NCBI GenBank assembly: GCA_963971285.1 | Contig: OZ020252.1 | Location: 9,895,662-9,959,661, forward strand | Source of the DNA: Astropecten irregularis | Taxonomy: Eukaryota > Echinodermata > Asteroidea > Paxillosida > Astropectinidae | Direction of reading: 5' to 3' | Length of the DNA: 64,000 bases | Shown here: positions 20,398 to 31,446 of the stretch, one piece after another | How the letters are laid out: every line of letters begins with the position of its first letter | Position numbering within the stretch: position 1 is the first letter of the stretch | The notes under the pieces: generated by a model | Database searches by the model: none | What the model was told of the DNA's origin: nothing | Seen by the model: only the letters and a program-made list of their open reading frames with translations | Program-made: the position numbers and the translations under genes

Positions 20398-21329
20398 CAA
20401 GTATGATACTCCAAGGGCAGTATTTCAGTTTCATTTCCTGAATGTGATGTTGGCCTATTTTTATAATAAGACATGTATAACAAGAACATCATTCATTTTT
20501 TGTACCTGATGGCTGGTTTAAATGGGATGGAATTTCTCTCTTAAATAATATTTTGTATTGGGATTGGATGATTGTATTGGGATGTTTTATGCATAGGCTG
20601 GGGCATTAACAGATACAAATGATAATTGTCAAATGCCACATAAGAAAAGCAACAAATAAAATCCTGTAATGAGACTGTAGAGATTTGGGGCAGGTGTGAT
20701 CTGGGGGCCGGTTGTTGTATTGGTTTGAGTGTATATTATTAATAGATACTTTACCATTATTGCTCTATGTGCAATACATGCTAATATGCAATAATAACTA
20801 TTCTATAGGGAAATATTACATCAACCACGCCACTCTGGGAGCAATTATTTCTATTCATTCTGCCCAATGGTCAGGATGTAGGCTCATCATTAGCTTCACC
20901 CGAGGGGAAATATCCCAACAGTCCGATGAGAAACATGACAAAAAATGATCGAGCTCCGGGGATTCAGAACATCAGCCTCATCATGGGTCCCAGCTTGCAG
21001 GTACAGCTTTCATGTGCACTGATCTGACTTTATAATATCGCTGAGGTGCCATATCCTGCTCCAACTCAAGCCAAAATCATGATTCATATTTCACTTGAAG
21101 TTCTGAGCTGGGCTGGGAGGGAGGCGATCATAAAGTGATAAACTCTACACTGCATGTGCAGGCAACATTATGGGTATCTCACACACTATTAGTGAAAACT
21201 AATTACAGATAGTTGAACATACTGTAGGCCTATGTAGGGGGATGTATATTCGATTGTAAAAGCTCTCTTTTGTGTGGGACTGGACACATATCCAGAGAAC
21301 AGTCCAAGAACCTTAAATGTACACACAAT
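20398..21329. other. unique stretch, no gene seen
   Basis: No shared repeats or convincing exon. Confidence 0.4.
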
Positions 21330-21688
21330 GTAGTATCATACTTGGTTTAAAAAAAAAAAAAATACAGATTCATGGGCAAAAATATCAAGGAAGATACAGT
21401 AACAGTCATCTGTGAAAATTTCAGTCCCATAAAGTGCCCACTTTTGAGAAAACCGTGAAAAATGGCCACAGTATTTCTTAAGTATGTTCTCTTTTATTTT
21501 TGATCTTTTAAAAGATCCAAAAAAATTGTGGTCATTGTTTTACTAATTTCTGGATAAATACACCATTGCAGACAGAAACATTGTAACGGTGTGTTTCTAC
21601 CACTACCATCTTCATACCCTGTAAGTTATACGTAGATCTGTGAACATTTGTGTTTTGGTTTCTTACTTAAGTATGATACTACCTTTAA
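21330..21688 (-). mobile_element. Rep-A MITE, copy 6
   Basis: Reverse orientation; right TTAA at 21685-21688, left end decayed. An A run replaces part of the TCAAAGAAATACAG block. Confidence 0.85.
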
Positions 21689-21979
21689 AGAGCATGGGGA
21701 GAAGTGAAAATGATCCTTTTTTGTCAGAATTAATGGGAAGAGTAAAGAGAGCGGTTATATCTTGAAAGTACCATTTCTTTGCTTACGTTAAGCAGAACCA
21801 TGTAGGCCTACTTGGCACAAAGAGCTAGCTAGGTCTAAAGCTCTATGGTTGGATTTGGTGCAGCTAAATGTACATCTCCATAGATTTAGTGCATCATCAT
21901 AAAAACACTAAAATATGACAGGCCTCTATGAGAGAAAGATGGGTAATGTTCCTTAATTTAACATCATATAAGTAGGGTG

Positions 21980-22350
21980 CTTTATTTGGTCTAGTGGTCT
22001 GCCATGTCGCATTCAAGATCTTGTGGTCAATCTACATCCTGTGGTCAATCTACAGATTGTGGGTTCGAATCCAGCCATGGGCTAGTGCTGTTTGCATCCT
22101 TGTGCAAGATGCTTTGTCACATTATTGCTTCTCTTCATCCAGTTGTAAATGGGTTCCTCGAGGGTAGAGATGGCTTTGTGTGCTTGATTAGCCTTCGATG
22201 GTGCACTTTACAGTAGGCGGGGCTGAATACTCCCCAGGGAGTTGAGATTGTTTCAGGAAATGTAAGTGGGGCCTGATGACCAGGGATAATAATGGTAAAA
22301 AGTGCCATGATCTAGACAGAATGCGCTATCACAAAAATCTGCTATTATAT
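21980..22350 (+). mobile_element. tRNA-derived SINE
   Basis: The 5' part has a box-A-like GGTCTAGTGGTCTG and a box-B-like GGGTTCGAATCC (22059-22070). An internal duplication of TGTGGTCAATCTACA lies between them. The body continues with AAATGGGTTCCTCGAGGGTA, GGGGCTGAATACTCCCCAGG and CCTGATGACCAGGGATAATA, the layout of a deuterostome tRNA-headed SINE (family knowledge, not searched). Confidence 0.75.
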
Positions 22351-22737
22351 TACATCCCCAATAATCATTAGCATTTCTCATAAAAACGTAGATCGTGACA
22401 TGTCATCGGCAGGCTGATTCTTGACCGGTAAACAATACACAAACAAAAGCCATAGAAAGATGAAATAATACAGATGGAAAAATATTGAATGATGAATTGT
22501 CTCCATGAAATCTCCCTGCACTAATTATCTCCGAAGCAGGGACTCTATTTCCAGTCTTCAGTCGTTGCAGGTTGTTTTCTCTCAATTATCTGAATCATCA
22601 TCATGCATTTTGTTGTGGTTGTTTTAGTGAGAAAACAAATCAATCTAGGGCAGGTACGTAATTATTTATTTTTTAAGCGGAGGGGTCAATTAGAGTATAC
22701 TCCATCAGTCTATTTTTTTTATTACGAGAGCAATGTG

Positions 22738-23103
22738 TTAAAGGTAATATCATACTTTGGTTTTTATCAAAGAAATACAGATTCATGGGCAAAAATATCA
22801 AGGAAGATACAGTCACAGTCATCTGTGAAAACTTCAGTCCCATACGGTGCCCACTTTTTTAGAAAATCGTGAAAAACGGCCACAGTATTTCTTAAGTCTT
22901 TTCTCTTTTATTTTTGATCTTTTAAAAAGATCAAAAAGATTTTCGGTCGTTGTTTTACTAATTTCTAGATAAATACACCATTTCAGTCAACAAAATTTTA
23001 ACGGTAGGTTTCTACTAGCATCATCTTCATACCCTGAAAGTTATATGTAAATCTGTGAACATTTCTGTTTTGGTCTCTTACCAAAGTATGATACTACCTT
23101 TAA
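22738..23103 (-). mobile_element. Rep-A MITE, copy 7
   Basis: Complete reverse-orientation copy with TTAA at 22738-22741 and 23100-23103. Confidence 0.9.
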
Positions 23104-23309
23104 GATCAATTATGGGAATTTTTTCTTGTTATTTTCTTGTTTTTAGTTGTTTCTTGATATATTTCCTATTTTGCAATTGGAGGCATGGATCGACATCTTT
23201 GGATACTTTTGATCATTCCCTAACAGCCCTCGATTGCATTGTTGTTTGTACGTAAGTATTTTCTTTTAATCTGAATGTCAAAAGATTTAGGTTATAAATT
23301 TATAAAATA

Positions 23310-23382
23310 AATTTAGCCTTTGAGAAAGACCCCGCTAGGATCAGAACATCATGCTGGCCCCCCTAACTCCAAACATTTGAAG
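23310..23382 (+). repeat. single dispersed copy of the 60-bp Rep-G unit
   Basis: GCCTTTGAGAAAGACCCCGC followed by TAGGATCAGAACATC and CCCCTAACTCCAAACA matches the unit tandemly repeated at 63204-63650. Confidence 0.8.
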
Positions 23383-23384
23383 TG

Positions 23385-23590
23385 GTTTCATGGCTTCTGA
23401 CTGCCAAACGAACATGTTAATAATTGACTATTAGGGACACCACCAACATATAGGGCTAGATAGTTCTGTTGGTGGAGGGCTGGTACGGTATTCCGGGGAT
23501 CGCTGGATCAGATCCTGCTCCAGTCAATTGTTCACTCTTAAAAGACTAAAACAAATTCAGTCAGTTTCCCTTGTGGTTATATGATAATTT
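23385..23590 (+). mobile_element. S-family tRNA-like SINE, copy 1
   Basis: The S family has three parts: c (TTTCATGGCTTCTGACTGCC, TAATTGACTATTAGGGACAC), a tRNA-like head a (GGGCTGGATAGCTCAGTTGG to AATCCCGCTCCAGT) and b (AATTCAGTCAGTTTCC, GTGGTTATTTGATGAT). Here the head is 23453-23524. Box B has decayed to GGATCAGATCC, so this copy is least likely to be transcribed. Confidence 0.75.
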
Positions 23591-23621
23591 TTCCAAAGAT
23601 TTGAAATAGAATAGATAATAA

Positions 23622-23945
23622 CTAGAACAGCGAAGCTGTCATGGCTCGCTGCAGCCTTACGTGCAGTTACAAACATGATAGCAAACACCCATCCATCACA
23701 CACACACCCATCAAAAAAAATTCAACATTTTGAAACAATGGAAACAACTTCAACATTTTTCATTTACAATAATAACATCATTATTTTGGACAACACACCC
23801 ATCCAAAAAAAATAATAAATAGCAGTTCAAGCACATACTAAAAAACTTAAACATTTCACGTGGACGGCCGCACTGACTGACGGCCGGACAGGAAGAACGG
23901 TACTACTACATAGGCTTCGCTTTGCTTCGCAGCTCGCCAAAAATC
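23622..23945. repeat. GCGAAGC-bounded repeat-like segment
   Basis: CAGCGAAGCTGTCATGGCTC at left and AGGCTTCGCTTTGCTTCGCA at right surround an A-rich interior with ACACACCCATCCA repeated twice and CGGACGGCC blocks. The paired GCGAAGC/GCTTCGC ends suggest an element, but there is no second copy in the window. Confidence 0.4.
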
Positions 23946-24691
23946 ATACCTTGCCGAAAAATTTTACTTGTTATCCCCTCGGCCTTTCTCCTTCAGAGTA
24001 CTTCACTTTAAAACTGATCAGGCTTGGTGAAAGACAAAAAATGTTTGACAGCGTTTGGCCTAGGGGTGAGGAAAGGCTACCCCCTGCACTGACCATTCAG
24101 TGACCATTCAAATGACCATTCAAATGACCGTTAAATAATCACCAGCTGCAGACAAATCTGCATTTCATCTGGCCTTTCGCTAATAAACCACAAACACACA
24201 GGGCCTACCACAGGCCAAACACTACGGACATCGACGGACCAATTTACGAGCGAGATTAAAATTTTATGCGGGAACGGGAACGGGAGGCGCTGCGTTTTGT
24301 CAATGATTCATGGTCCTGCCTGGGTGTCATCCAATATACCTGGGCAAAATAAACAAATTCCTTCTCTCGCTTCTTTCTGTTTTTTAAAGAGGCAATCTGA
24401 TAAGTTATCATTGTGATGGAGAAAGGTCGCCCGAGACCCAAATGTCAAAATGCCACATGGCGGTTATCAATATTTCAAACATATCGGAAGGTTTTCCTGC
24501 TCGTCTATGTTTGAATACAAAAGGTTAGCAATTCATCAACTAGTAATGATATACAATGAAAACATGTTCGGCACCGATCAATACGCAAATCATCAATAAC
24601 AAACCCACTTTCTTTTTTCCTTCTGGGCTGCAAGTCTATTTCAGAGGTTTGACAAAATGTTTGGTCTTTGAAATCATGCCATGTAAGTATC
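23946..24691. other. unique stretch, no gene seen
   Basis: ATGACCATTCA occurs three times in a row near 24100-24130 as a short tandem block. Otherwise no repeats or convincing exon. Confidence 0.4.
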
Positions 24692-25250
24692 AGTGTTGTA
24701 TGACTCGAGGCCGGCCTCGAGGCCGGAAATTTGCTGTCTCGGGCCTCGGCCTCGGCCTCGTGGGTCCATTGACTCAGACTCGGCCTTGAAGAATTTTGAC
24801 TGACGACTCGGCTCGAGGTCGGGAAAAATGTGTTTAAAACTGAAACATGTTTCCCAACATTTAGGGGGGACAATTTTCAATTTTTCATTAAATACACTTA
24901 CAGAAAGAAAGTTAAAACATCCCGTGAATAGCGCTCACCTACATCGTGACATTATTGTGTAGCAAGTTATGCATCGAATGTAATGAATGTAATGAATTGA
25001 GAGCATGGTGCTCTGCGCTAGTGTGGTTATAAACCGCATTGTGAAATTCAGGCAATGCGTCTAGACTAGCAAACAGTCTCTCACAGAGTGAAATGATATG
25101 CTCGTGTGTGACTCGGCCTCAGAGACCCATGATTCGGACTCAGCCTCGGCTGCTCGTGAGAAACTTGGCCTCGGCCTTGGCCTTGGCCTTGGAGACCCAT
25201 GACTCGGACTCGGCCTTGGCCTCAGAGGTTGTGGACTCAGAAACAACACG
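24692..25250. mobile_element. GGCCTC-rich element, hAT-type left end
   Basis: Starts CAGTGTTGTATGACTCGAGG, a hAT-like CAGTG terminus, then a run of GAGGCCGG and GGCCTCGGCCTCG. A second block at 25110-25250 has the same GACTCGGACTCGGCC and GGCCTTGGCC words, with GAGACCCATGA repeated twice. The two blocks flank unrelated AT-rich DNA, so they look like the expanded subterminal arms of one element. Right terminus not identified. Confidence 0.5.
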
Positions 25251-25365
25251 GGTAAGTATAAAAGCTGGTTTTAAAAAGGGCCTCCATAATCACCAATACT
25301 GGAAGTTCATTTTTCTTTTGTAAAATACCTGGTTTTCAATATTATAATAAATCAATTAGCTGAAT

Positions 25366-25449
25366 AAAAAACTATTTTATGTGGATCAGTTTGCAGAAAC
25401 ACCATTTAAAAAACTATTTTATGTGGATCAGTTTGCAGAAACACCATGT
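25366..25449 (+). repeat. 42-bp tandem duplication
   Basis: Two nearly exact copies of a unit containing ACTATTTTATGTGGATCAGT and TTGCAGAAACACCAT, with a period of 42. A related TTTGCAGAGACACCATGTAA lies at 32609. Confidence 0.9.
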
Positions 25450-25740
25450 AACGTTGGTCACCTACGTTGGTGGTGACCCAATAGTCAATTATCTTTGTTC
25501 GTTTGGCAGTCAGAAGCCATGAAACCATGCACCCATCGCCATACCCCAAGGATCATTTCATCAATACACGCAGCAATGCTGCAACCTGGGAACGGTACAT
25601 GGGGGATCACTCGAAGAGGATACGGCTTTTTAATTAATATAATCATCAAATAACCACAATGGAAACTGACTGAATTTAAAGTCATTGAAAAGCGAACAAA
25701 GGCCAGTCAATTTTTCTTTGTTCACTTGTCATTATAAACA
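25446..25740 (-). mobile_element. S-family SINE, copy 2, head missing
   Basis: Reverse-orientation c and b parts (GACCCAATAGTCAATTATCT to AATAACCACAATGGAAACTG). The tRNA-like head is absent. At 25706 the sequence turns back on itself: GCGAACAAAGG is followed by CCAGTCAATTTTTCTTTG, the plus-orientation junction of head and b, giving a small inverted structure. Confidence 0.7.
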
Positions 25741-26147
25741 GTATTAATTTAACCCTGAAACTAAACAATAATCCTGTACACAACCTACCAGTAATTCATT
25801 TGGGGAACATTGCCCAAACTTTTCTTTCCTTGAAATGACGAGAAGTGTCATGAAGAAACAAATATCTTTGATGGTTCGTTATTTCACCTTGACAGTGCAG
25901 TGATGGAGACTACTCTATGTCATTGGGAAGTAGAATTCGAATCTGGTTATTTTCCAACCCAAGTGCAACAGCTGGGTATTTCTGACAGCATGCCCAAAAT
26001 CAATACTGACAAACTGGGGACCCATGATGTTATCCTTGAAAGCATCACCTGCTCTGTCAAACCCTGTCCCTAAACACACTCCATCCAGCTCACTCTAGCT
26101 CCATTCCTAGACAGAAGATTCATGACAACATCTCCCAGACCACGTTT
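25741..26147. other. unique stretch, no gene seen
   Basis: No shared repeats or convincing exon. Confidence 0.4.
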
Positions 26148-26822
26148 ACACTTGATAGCGCGAGGGCGATCAAAGGAGGATCAGATCCCGCAAGGGAGAT
26201 CAAAGGGCGATCAACAGCAATCAGGATCCGATCCTCCTTTTTGATCACCCTTCCATGCGGGATCAAAGACGATCAGACCCTGCAAGGTGGATCAAAAAAT
26301 AAATGTAAACGCAAAGCAGGATCAGATCTCGCAATTTGGCTTGCTGACACCCAGTCTGGAATCCAGGGGCGGATTTCACTAACATTTGCGATCATCGCTA
26401 AAGCCCAAATCCATCACTGTTAGTGAAATCTGCCCCAAGGCGGCCTAGAAAAATGAGGAACCCCACGAAAATATACAAACAATAACAATTATAAACGACG
26501 CTGGTTTCAACATTATTTATCTGCACAAAAGAACAATTTCAATGGTACTCTGTCATCGGTACACCATTTTGCATTGCATGAAAGTACAACGTTGCAGTTA
26601 TCACGTTCCTCGCCATTTCTTAAATCGTGTATTTATTTATTTATTCCACATAGGAATATCGTTTTTGAATAGGCATTTTTTTTCATTTAACAGCATTGTG
26701 TATATAAAGGTGGATCAATGCGCGATCAGACTCAAGTGTAAACGCGTCAACAACTCCTTGCGGGATCTGACCCTTCTTTGATCGCCCTAGCCGGATCAAG
26801 CTGGATCAAGTGTAAACACGGT
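26148..26822. mobile_element. Rep-H GATC-rich long-TIR element
   Basis: Left arm starts GTTTACACTTGATAGCGCGA and carries GGGCGATCAAAGGAGGATCA. The right arm holds the inverse words (CTTTGATCGCCC, GGATCAAGTGTAAACAC). About 20 GATC tetramers occur, almost all in the arms. No transposase frame. A second palindrome (26366-26436) is embedded in the left half. Confidence 0.75.
26366..26436. mobile_element. 71-bp mini-palindrome inside Rep-H
   Basis: GGGGCGGATTTCACTAACA and its inverse TGTTAGTGAAATCTGCCCC, with one mismatch, enclose about 33 bases. Either a tiny foldback insertion or part of Rep-H. Confidence 0.8.
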
Positions 26823-27115
26823 CCCAGAGAACACTGCCCCCTCTGGCTTTACTCAGACGCCCGCACGATTGCATTAAAATTAGGAGCAGAAAGTTTTTTC
26901 AAAGGATAATCGGTGGAAATTTTGTGCTGAAACAATTTTAGGGCAACGTGTCGGACGGCGAAATTTGTCCAATGCATAAGAATGAAGATATTTCTGCAGT
27001 TTATGCAACTCAAATGGTTTACCAGCTGAGGTGAACTACCGGGCAAATAATGTGTCTTCATCACCTACACACAGGTGCAAATGCACGCGCTTTATACAAA
27101 TTTGCATACTTGAAG
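26823..27115. other. unique stretch, no gene seen
   Basis: Nothing recognised. Confidence 0.4.
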
Positions 27116-27419
27116 ATAGTATCATACTCTGGTAGCATACCGAAACAGAAATCCTCACAGATTTACCTATAACTACATGTATAAAGATGGGGATGGTAGA
27201 AACATTTTGTTCAAGTTTTTCTGCCTGAAATGCTGTATTTATCACGAAAAGAGTAAAACCAATGACCAAAAACAATTCTGATCTTTAAAAGATAAAAAAC
27301 AACGGAGAACAGATTTAAAAAATACTGTGGCCGCAAGATTGTTGCTGTTTTCTCAAAAGTGGGCACCGTATGGGACTGGAAATTTCAGAGATGACTGTTA
27401 CTGAAGCTTTCTTGATAGA
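27116..27419 (+). mobile_element. Rep-A MITE, copy 8, right end lost
   Basis: Starts near GATAGTATCATACTCTGG and runs to GTTACTGAAGCTTTCTTGAT, then stops before the ATTTTTGCCCATGAATCTG block and the right terminus. Confidence 0.85.
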
Positions 27420-27710
27420 GTTTTAAATCACTTTTTTATGCACACTATTCTTTACATAAATAAACTTCTGCAAAACTGCTCTTCGACCAGGACAACGACC
27501 TGAAATGTATAAAATGCTCGGGCTTTTTACAGTCCGGGCAAGATCCGTCTCAAAGAGCATGAATCACTTCAGCCTTTTCAGAAGTACCCTGCTGGGATCA
27601 AAACATCAGTCCTCCGGAACTGTGCATATAAATCCTACACAGAGAAAAGAATGTATGTATGTATGCATAGGTCTAATGCTGGATTCTCCCAATGTATCTT
27701 CTTCAGAGGT
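27420..27710. other. unique stretch, no gene seen
   Basis: Nothing recognised. Confidence 0.4.
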
Positions 27711-27725
27711 GGGGGGGGGGGGGGG
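27711..27725 (+). repeat. poly(G) tract, 15 G
   Basis: Uninterrupted G run. Confidence 0.95.
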
Positions 27726-27895
27726 TTCAGTAACCCCCAGCAACCCATCCTACGTGACTGTCTACATGTGCAATTTACATTACATACCTCCATGTTACAT
27801 ACCATCTCATATTGTGGGAACTCAATGCCCATGACTGCTCGCCTCTAATGAATCTGGCGGTAGACGCTTCAAGAATCCGTAAAGGAACATTGCTC

Positions 27896-27913
27896 AAAGC
27901 ACCGCGGTGCTTT
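27896..27913. repeat. 18-bp perfect palindrome
   Basis: AAAGCACCGCGGTGCTTT reads the same on both strands. Confidence 0.9.
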
Positions 27914-27949
27914 TAAGGTACCATATGCTCCAAATCCCATCAATGTTCT

Positions 27950-28225
27950 CATTCCTTATCCGCATCTTCCCCCAAAAAAGAAGAGAAAATACTGCCCGGA
28001 ATTTTCCCACAAGTTTTGCAATGAAATCCTCCTGTCATTTTGTTTTTGTATTATTTGTTCTGTTGTTTCATGAAATTCCATTGTTATATGTCTATCCTAT
28101 GTATATCTTGTTTTGTTTGTAATTTCTTCATGTATTGTTGCAGCTCCCCTAAGTATAAAAATTTTTAATAACTGACTAGGCTACCCTGGGTAAATAAAAC
28201 CAAATAATAATAAGAATAATAATAT
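27950..28225 (+). mobile_element. possible non-LTR retroelement 3' tail
   Basis: T-rich sequence followed by TGACTAGGCTACCCTGGGTA and AATAAAACCAAATAATAATA, a tail type seen at 3' ends of LINE-like elements in invertebrates (recollection). No reverse-transcriptase frame precedes it, and there is no second copy here. Confidence 0.35.
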
Positions 28226-29129
28226 ATCTAGCTTTTAAATAGCATTTGTCTGGATAAAAGTACAATTACCAGTATTTCAAAACAAGAATCGTAAACCTGT
28301 CATTTAATATACATTCCTTACATTACAACATTCAGACAACCCATCCCGGGAAATAACTGGAGCTTTGAATGATTTAGGATTCAAGATGCAACATTTGGGT
28401 TTGCTTCAACAAGGAAGCTTCTTCCTATTTCATTATAAGCCGGAGTTTGTGACAGGCTCAAAAAGCCATAATCCATTTACCGTGTTTTGTAAGACGTGAA
28501 TTAGCAGAGCTCACAGTTGAGGGATGACTTGGCTGATTGAGAGCTGCTTGCCAAGCATGGGTGTACACCAACGACTCCAAAAAAAAAAGAAACAGAAAAT
28601 GGACGGCAACATGATGCACAGGTTTCACATGCATTTACTGTTCTGATCCTTCAAATACAACGCACTTGGGAGGTTTGGTCCAGACACTCACTTAACAGAA
28701 GATGCTACCGGCTATTATACATCAGGGGAGACAGCGCTCATCTTGAACCAATGAGGAAAGCCGTACAACAGTCAACAGTTGATACGAATCACCCTCCCCC
28801 CTCCTCTCCCCTCCCCCCCCCCCAAAAAAAAGCTGGCTAATGCTGCATGTGTGCCAAATCGCCCTGAAGGCTCTTAGTCTTAATACCAATTTTGCCCTTT
28901 TCAAGACCCACGCGAGAGAAACTCTGTCAAAATACGCTACGCGCATATTTTCAACAATTCCACCCCTCAGAATCCGAGAGATGAGTGATTTCTAAAGGGG
29001 AAAAAAGGTACAAACATGTTTTGAAGATGTGGAGAAGTCTCACGTGAATCAATTTAACGAAAAACATGACTCCCAACTACTAAAAATAATTGAATGGAGC
29101 AAACAAAACAGTTTTAAAATAATCAAATA
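28226..29129. other. unique stretch, no gene seen
   Basis: Contains a C11-A8 run at 28813-28831. No shared repeats or convincing exon. Confidence 0.4.
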
Positions 29130-29720
29130 TTCACAAGGAAAACTGACTGATCTTGTTGTCATTGAAAAAAGTGAACAAAGAAAAAGTATTGGAGCGGGAT
29201 TCGAACCAGCGACCTCGGGGATACCAAATCAATGCTCTTCAACTGAGCTGCCCAGCCCTATGTTGGTGGTGTCCCTAATAGTCAATTATCTTTATTCTTG
29301 TGCTGGGATTTTTATCCGGTTATAGGTTATCCGACCCGGATTTAATTATCCGGTTACAAATTTTCATTAACCGCTAGCTGAAACTGAAAGGGAAAAAAGT
29401 GTAAGCTGTAGAATCTTAGTCAGTTATTTTGACCATTTTGCCAAGTAGAAACATGCTTTTGACATGATACTGGATCTAAAAGAAACATTGTATGTACTTG
29501 ATCTAAATGCTTTCTAAAAAATCATAAAAAGCATTTCGAAAGTGACGATCACATTGAAGAAGACGTATATACCATGTCATGCATGTGGCATGTGATTACA
29601 TAGGATAACTGTTAACCTGATTTTTTTGGCAATCATTATAACCGAATGTGAAATTACCCGATTTTGCCCAGCACTTCTTTGTTCCTTTGGTAGTCAGTAG
29701 CCATTTACATAAACAAATTA
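29130..29720 (-). mobile_element. S-family tRNA-like SINE, copy 3, interrupted
   Basis: Reverse orientation. The head is 29190-29259 with an intact box B (GGATTCGAACC read on plus). On the minus strand a T5 run follows the head within about 5 bases. The c part is cut at 29297 by a 379-bp insertion and resumes at 29685 (GGTAGTCAGTAGCC). Confidence 0.8.
29298..29676. mobile_element. hAT-type MITE inserted in an S-family SINE
   Basis: The flanking octamers CTTTATTC (29290-29297) and CTTTGTTC (29677-29684) differ by one base and are one position in the uninterrupted SINE. The ends are TTGTGCTGGGA and the inverse TTTGCCCAGCACTT. Subterminal words ATCCGGTTA and GTTATCC repeat near the left end. 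The 8-bp duplication plus the GTGCTGGG terminus indicates hAT-type (inference). Confidence 0.8.
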
Positions 29721-30301
29721 TGCAAAACAGAACACATTTTATTATCCCACTTTGTTTTTAAAAAATCAAGCTCTTTAGTGATGAAAATCATCCAATCTGC
29801 TGATCTATCCTCATGTCTTGCTACTTGTCTCTGTTTAAATCAAATGTTTGCCCGCTTTACCAATTATGTTGAAATGACAAGCATTGCTGGTACAGTCCAT
29901 CTAAAGGTTATGTTGACAGGCCCACTGAGCATGTCAATCCCATTCTTATTCCTTAATATGACACCAAATCATGGCTGTGTTTTAAACAGAGCACTACAGA
30001 ACATGTGCAGAGTGCTCATAGACAGAATCCCCAACCATTGAAATGTTGTGGTAGGTAGGATAAGTGTTATAATAGGAAGTGGAATGTTCCACCAAACAGC
30101 AGGAGACATTTATGAGAGTAAATTGCCCAGTACAAGGTCATATTATAAGCCACTTCAAGGTGAGGGTTACATTTATTGAGTGTGTGTCTGGCACTGAAAC
30201 TAGACTGAGGGTCTCTTCACATTCACTGTTCTAGAACTAGAATAGGGGCATAGTCCGCAGCCCGGCAAGGTAGCAATTAATAATGCCACATCTACAGTGT
30301 G
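29721..30301. other. unique stretch, no gene seen
   Basis: An 87-codon frame at 29778-30041 (+) begins shortly after a mediocre acceptor (CAAGCTCTTTAG) but shows no recognisable family. Treated as unproven. Confidence 0.35.
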
Positions 30302-30307
30302 CTATAA

Positions 30308-30638
30308 CCATAGAGAGAGATACATACTAATAAACTAGAGGGCGGACGCACAATTATACTCCCCTGTACTGTGGCGCTGTGATCGCATGTATCCCGTGCC
30401 GCCATGACTATTATGGGCACGAAATATGTATACGCATGCGTACCATACCGCAATGGGGAATGCTGTGCTGACGGAGCACTTGCGTAAAGTACAGTACAAA
30501 GGCCTACGCCGTAGTTACACAGCAAAGATAGTAAAGCGCTGGCGCAGTTCCCATTTCAGTAATGGCGGATCGATCCCCATGTTGTCACAGAAATTTCGCC
30601 GAGCCCGCCCTCTAGTTTATTATTATGTATCTCTATGG
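30308..30638. mobile_element. 331-bp foldback element with duplicated CTATAA target
   Basis: Left arm CCATAGAGAGAGATACATAC through AATAAACTAGAGGGCGG; right arm CCGCCCTCTAGTTTATTATT through ATGTATCTCTATGG. The arms match over about 38 bp apart from small gaps. CTATAA sits directly outside at 30302-30307 and 30639-30644. The interior is CpG-rich with GCATGCG words. Superfamily unknown. Confidence 0.85.
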
Positions 30639-30644
30639 CTATAA

Positions 30645-30930
30645 CCAATATCTTACAAAGGACGAAAAACGGTCGGTCTCACTATTCCCACTAGGAACAG
30701 GACTGCACAAAGTCCAGTACAACACAATGATAAATGTCATCTAACCATGATTAAGTTATGAAATTAATTTAATCTTGCAATCATAAAATAATGAGGAAAG
30801 ATAATAGACTGTTCAAAGCATGATATGTAATGGAATATGTATAAAATGCATATCGGGCGCAAAGGGGATGATTTATCCATAGGCAAACATTAGATCCAAT
30901 GGTAATTACTAATAATATTAGATATTTGAC
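30645..30930. other. unique stretch, no gene seen
   Basis: Nothing recognised. Confidence 0.4.
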
Positions 30931-31105
30931 TTAAAGGTAATATCATACTTTGGTTTTTATCAAAGAATTACAGATTCATGGGCATAAATATCAAGACAGA
31001 TACAGTAACAGTCATCTGAGAAAATTTCAGTCCCATACAGTGCCCACTTTTTGAGAAAACAGCCACAGTATTTCTTATAAGTATTTTTTCTTTTACAGTG
31101 TATTT
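30931..31105 (-). mobile_element. Rep-A MITE, copy 9, truncated
   Basis: Reverse orientation, TTAA at 30931, ends around the central palindrome (GTATTTTTGATTTTTTAAAC). Rep-B copy 3 begins about 40 bases later. Confidence 0.8.
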
Positions 31106-31142
31106 TTGATTTTTTAAACGATCTTCAGATTTAAAAGAGTTT

Positions 31143-31446
31143 AAGGATCTTTTCGAAACAGAGGCTGAGGCTGAGGCTGAGGCTGAGGCTGAGGCTGAGG
31201 CTCAGGCTCAGGCTCAGGCTGAGGCTCAGGCTCAGGCTCCAGTTCCGTCATCCATATGCTGAAAATATAGGTTGTCGTTTTTCATTGAAGCTGAAGCTCT
31301 GTTTTCCATTTCAAACCAGAGAATCTACATCCGAACCGCAGCCAAAAGCCTCTATTTTGTTACTGTTACGTTATTTCAGAATGGATTCACGAAAATGGAG
31401 CCAGAGCCTGAGATGAAGCCTGAGGCTCCGTTTCATAAACGCCCTT
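31143..31446. mobile_element. Rep-B element, copy 3, hexamer-expanded left arm
   Basis: Left terminus AGGATCTTTTCGAAACAGAGG, then about 13 hexamers (31161-31242) mixing GGCTGA and GGCTCA. Right arm CCTGAGGCTCCGTTTCATAA ACGCCC has no expansion. Interior as in copy 1. Confidence 0.85.
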
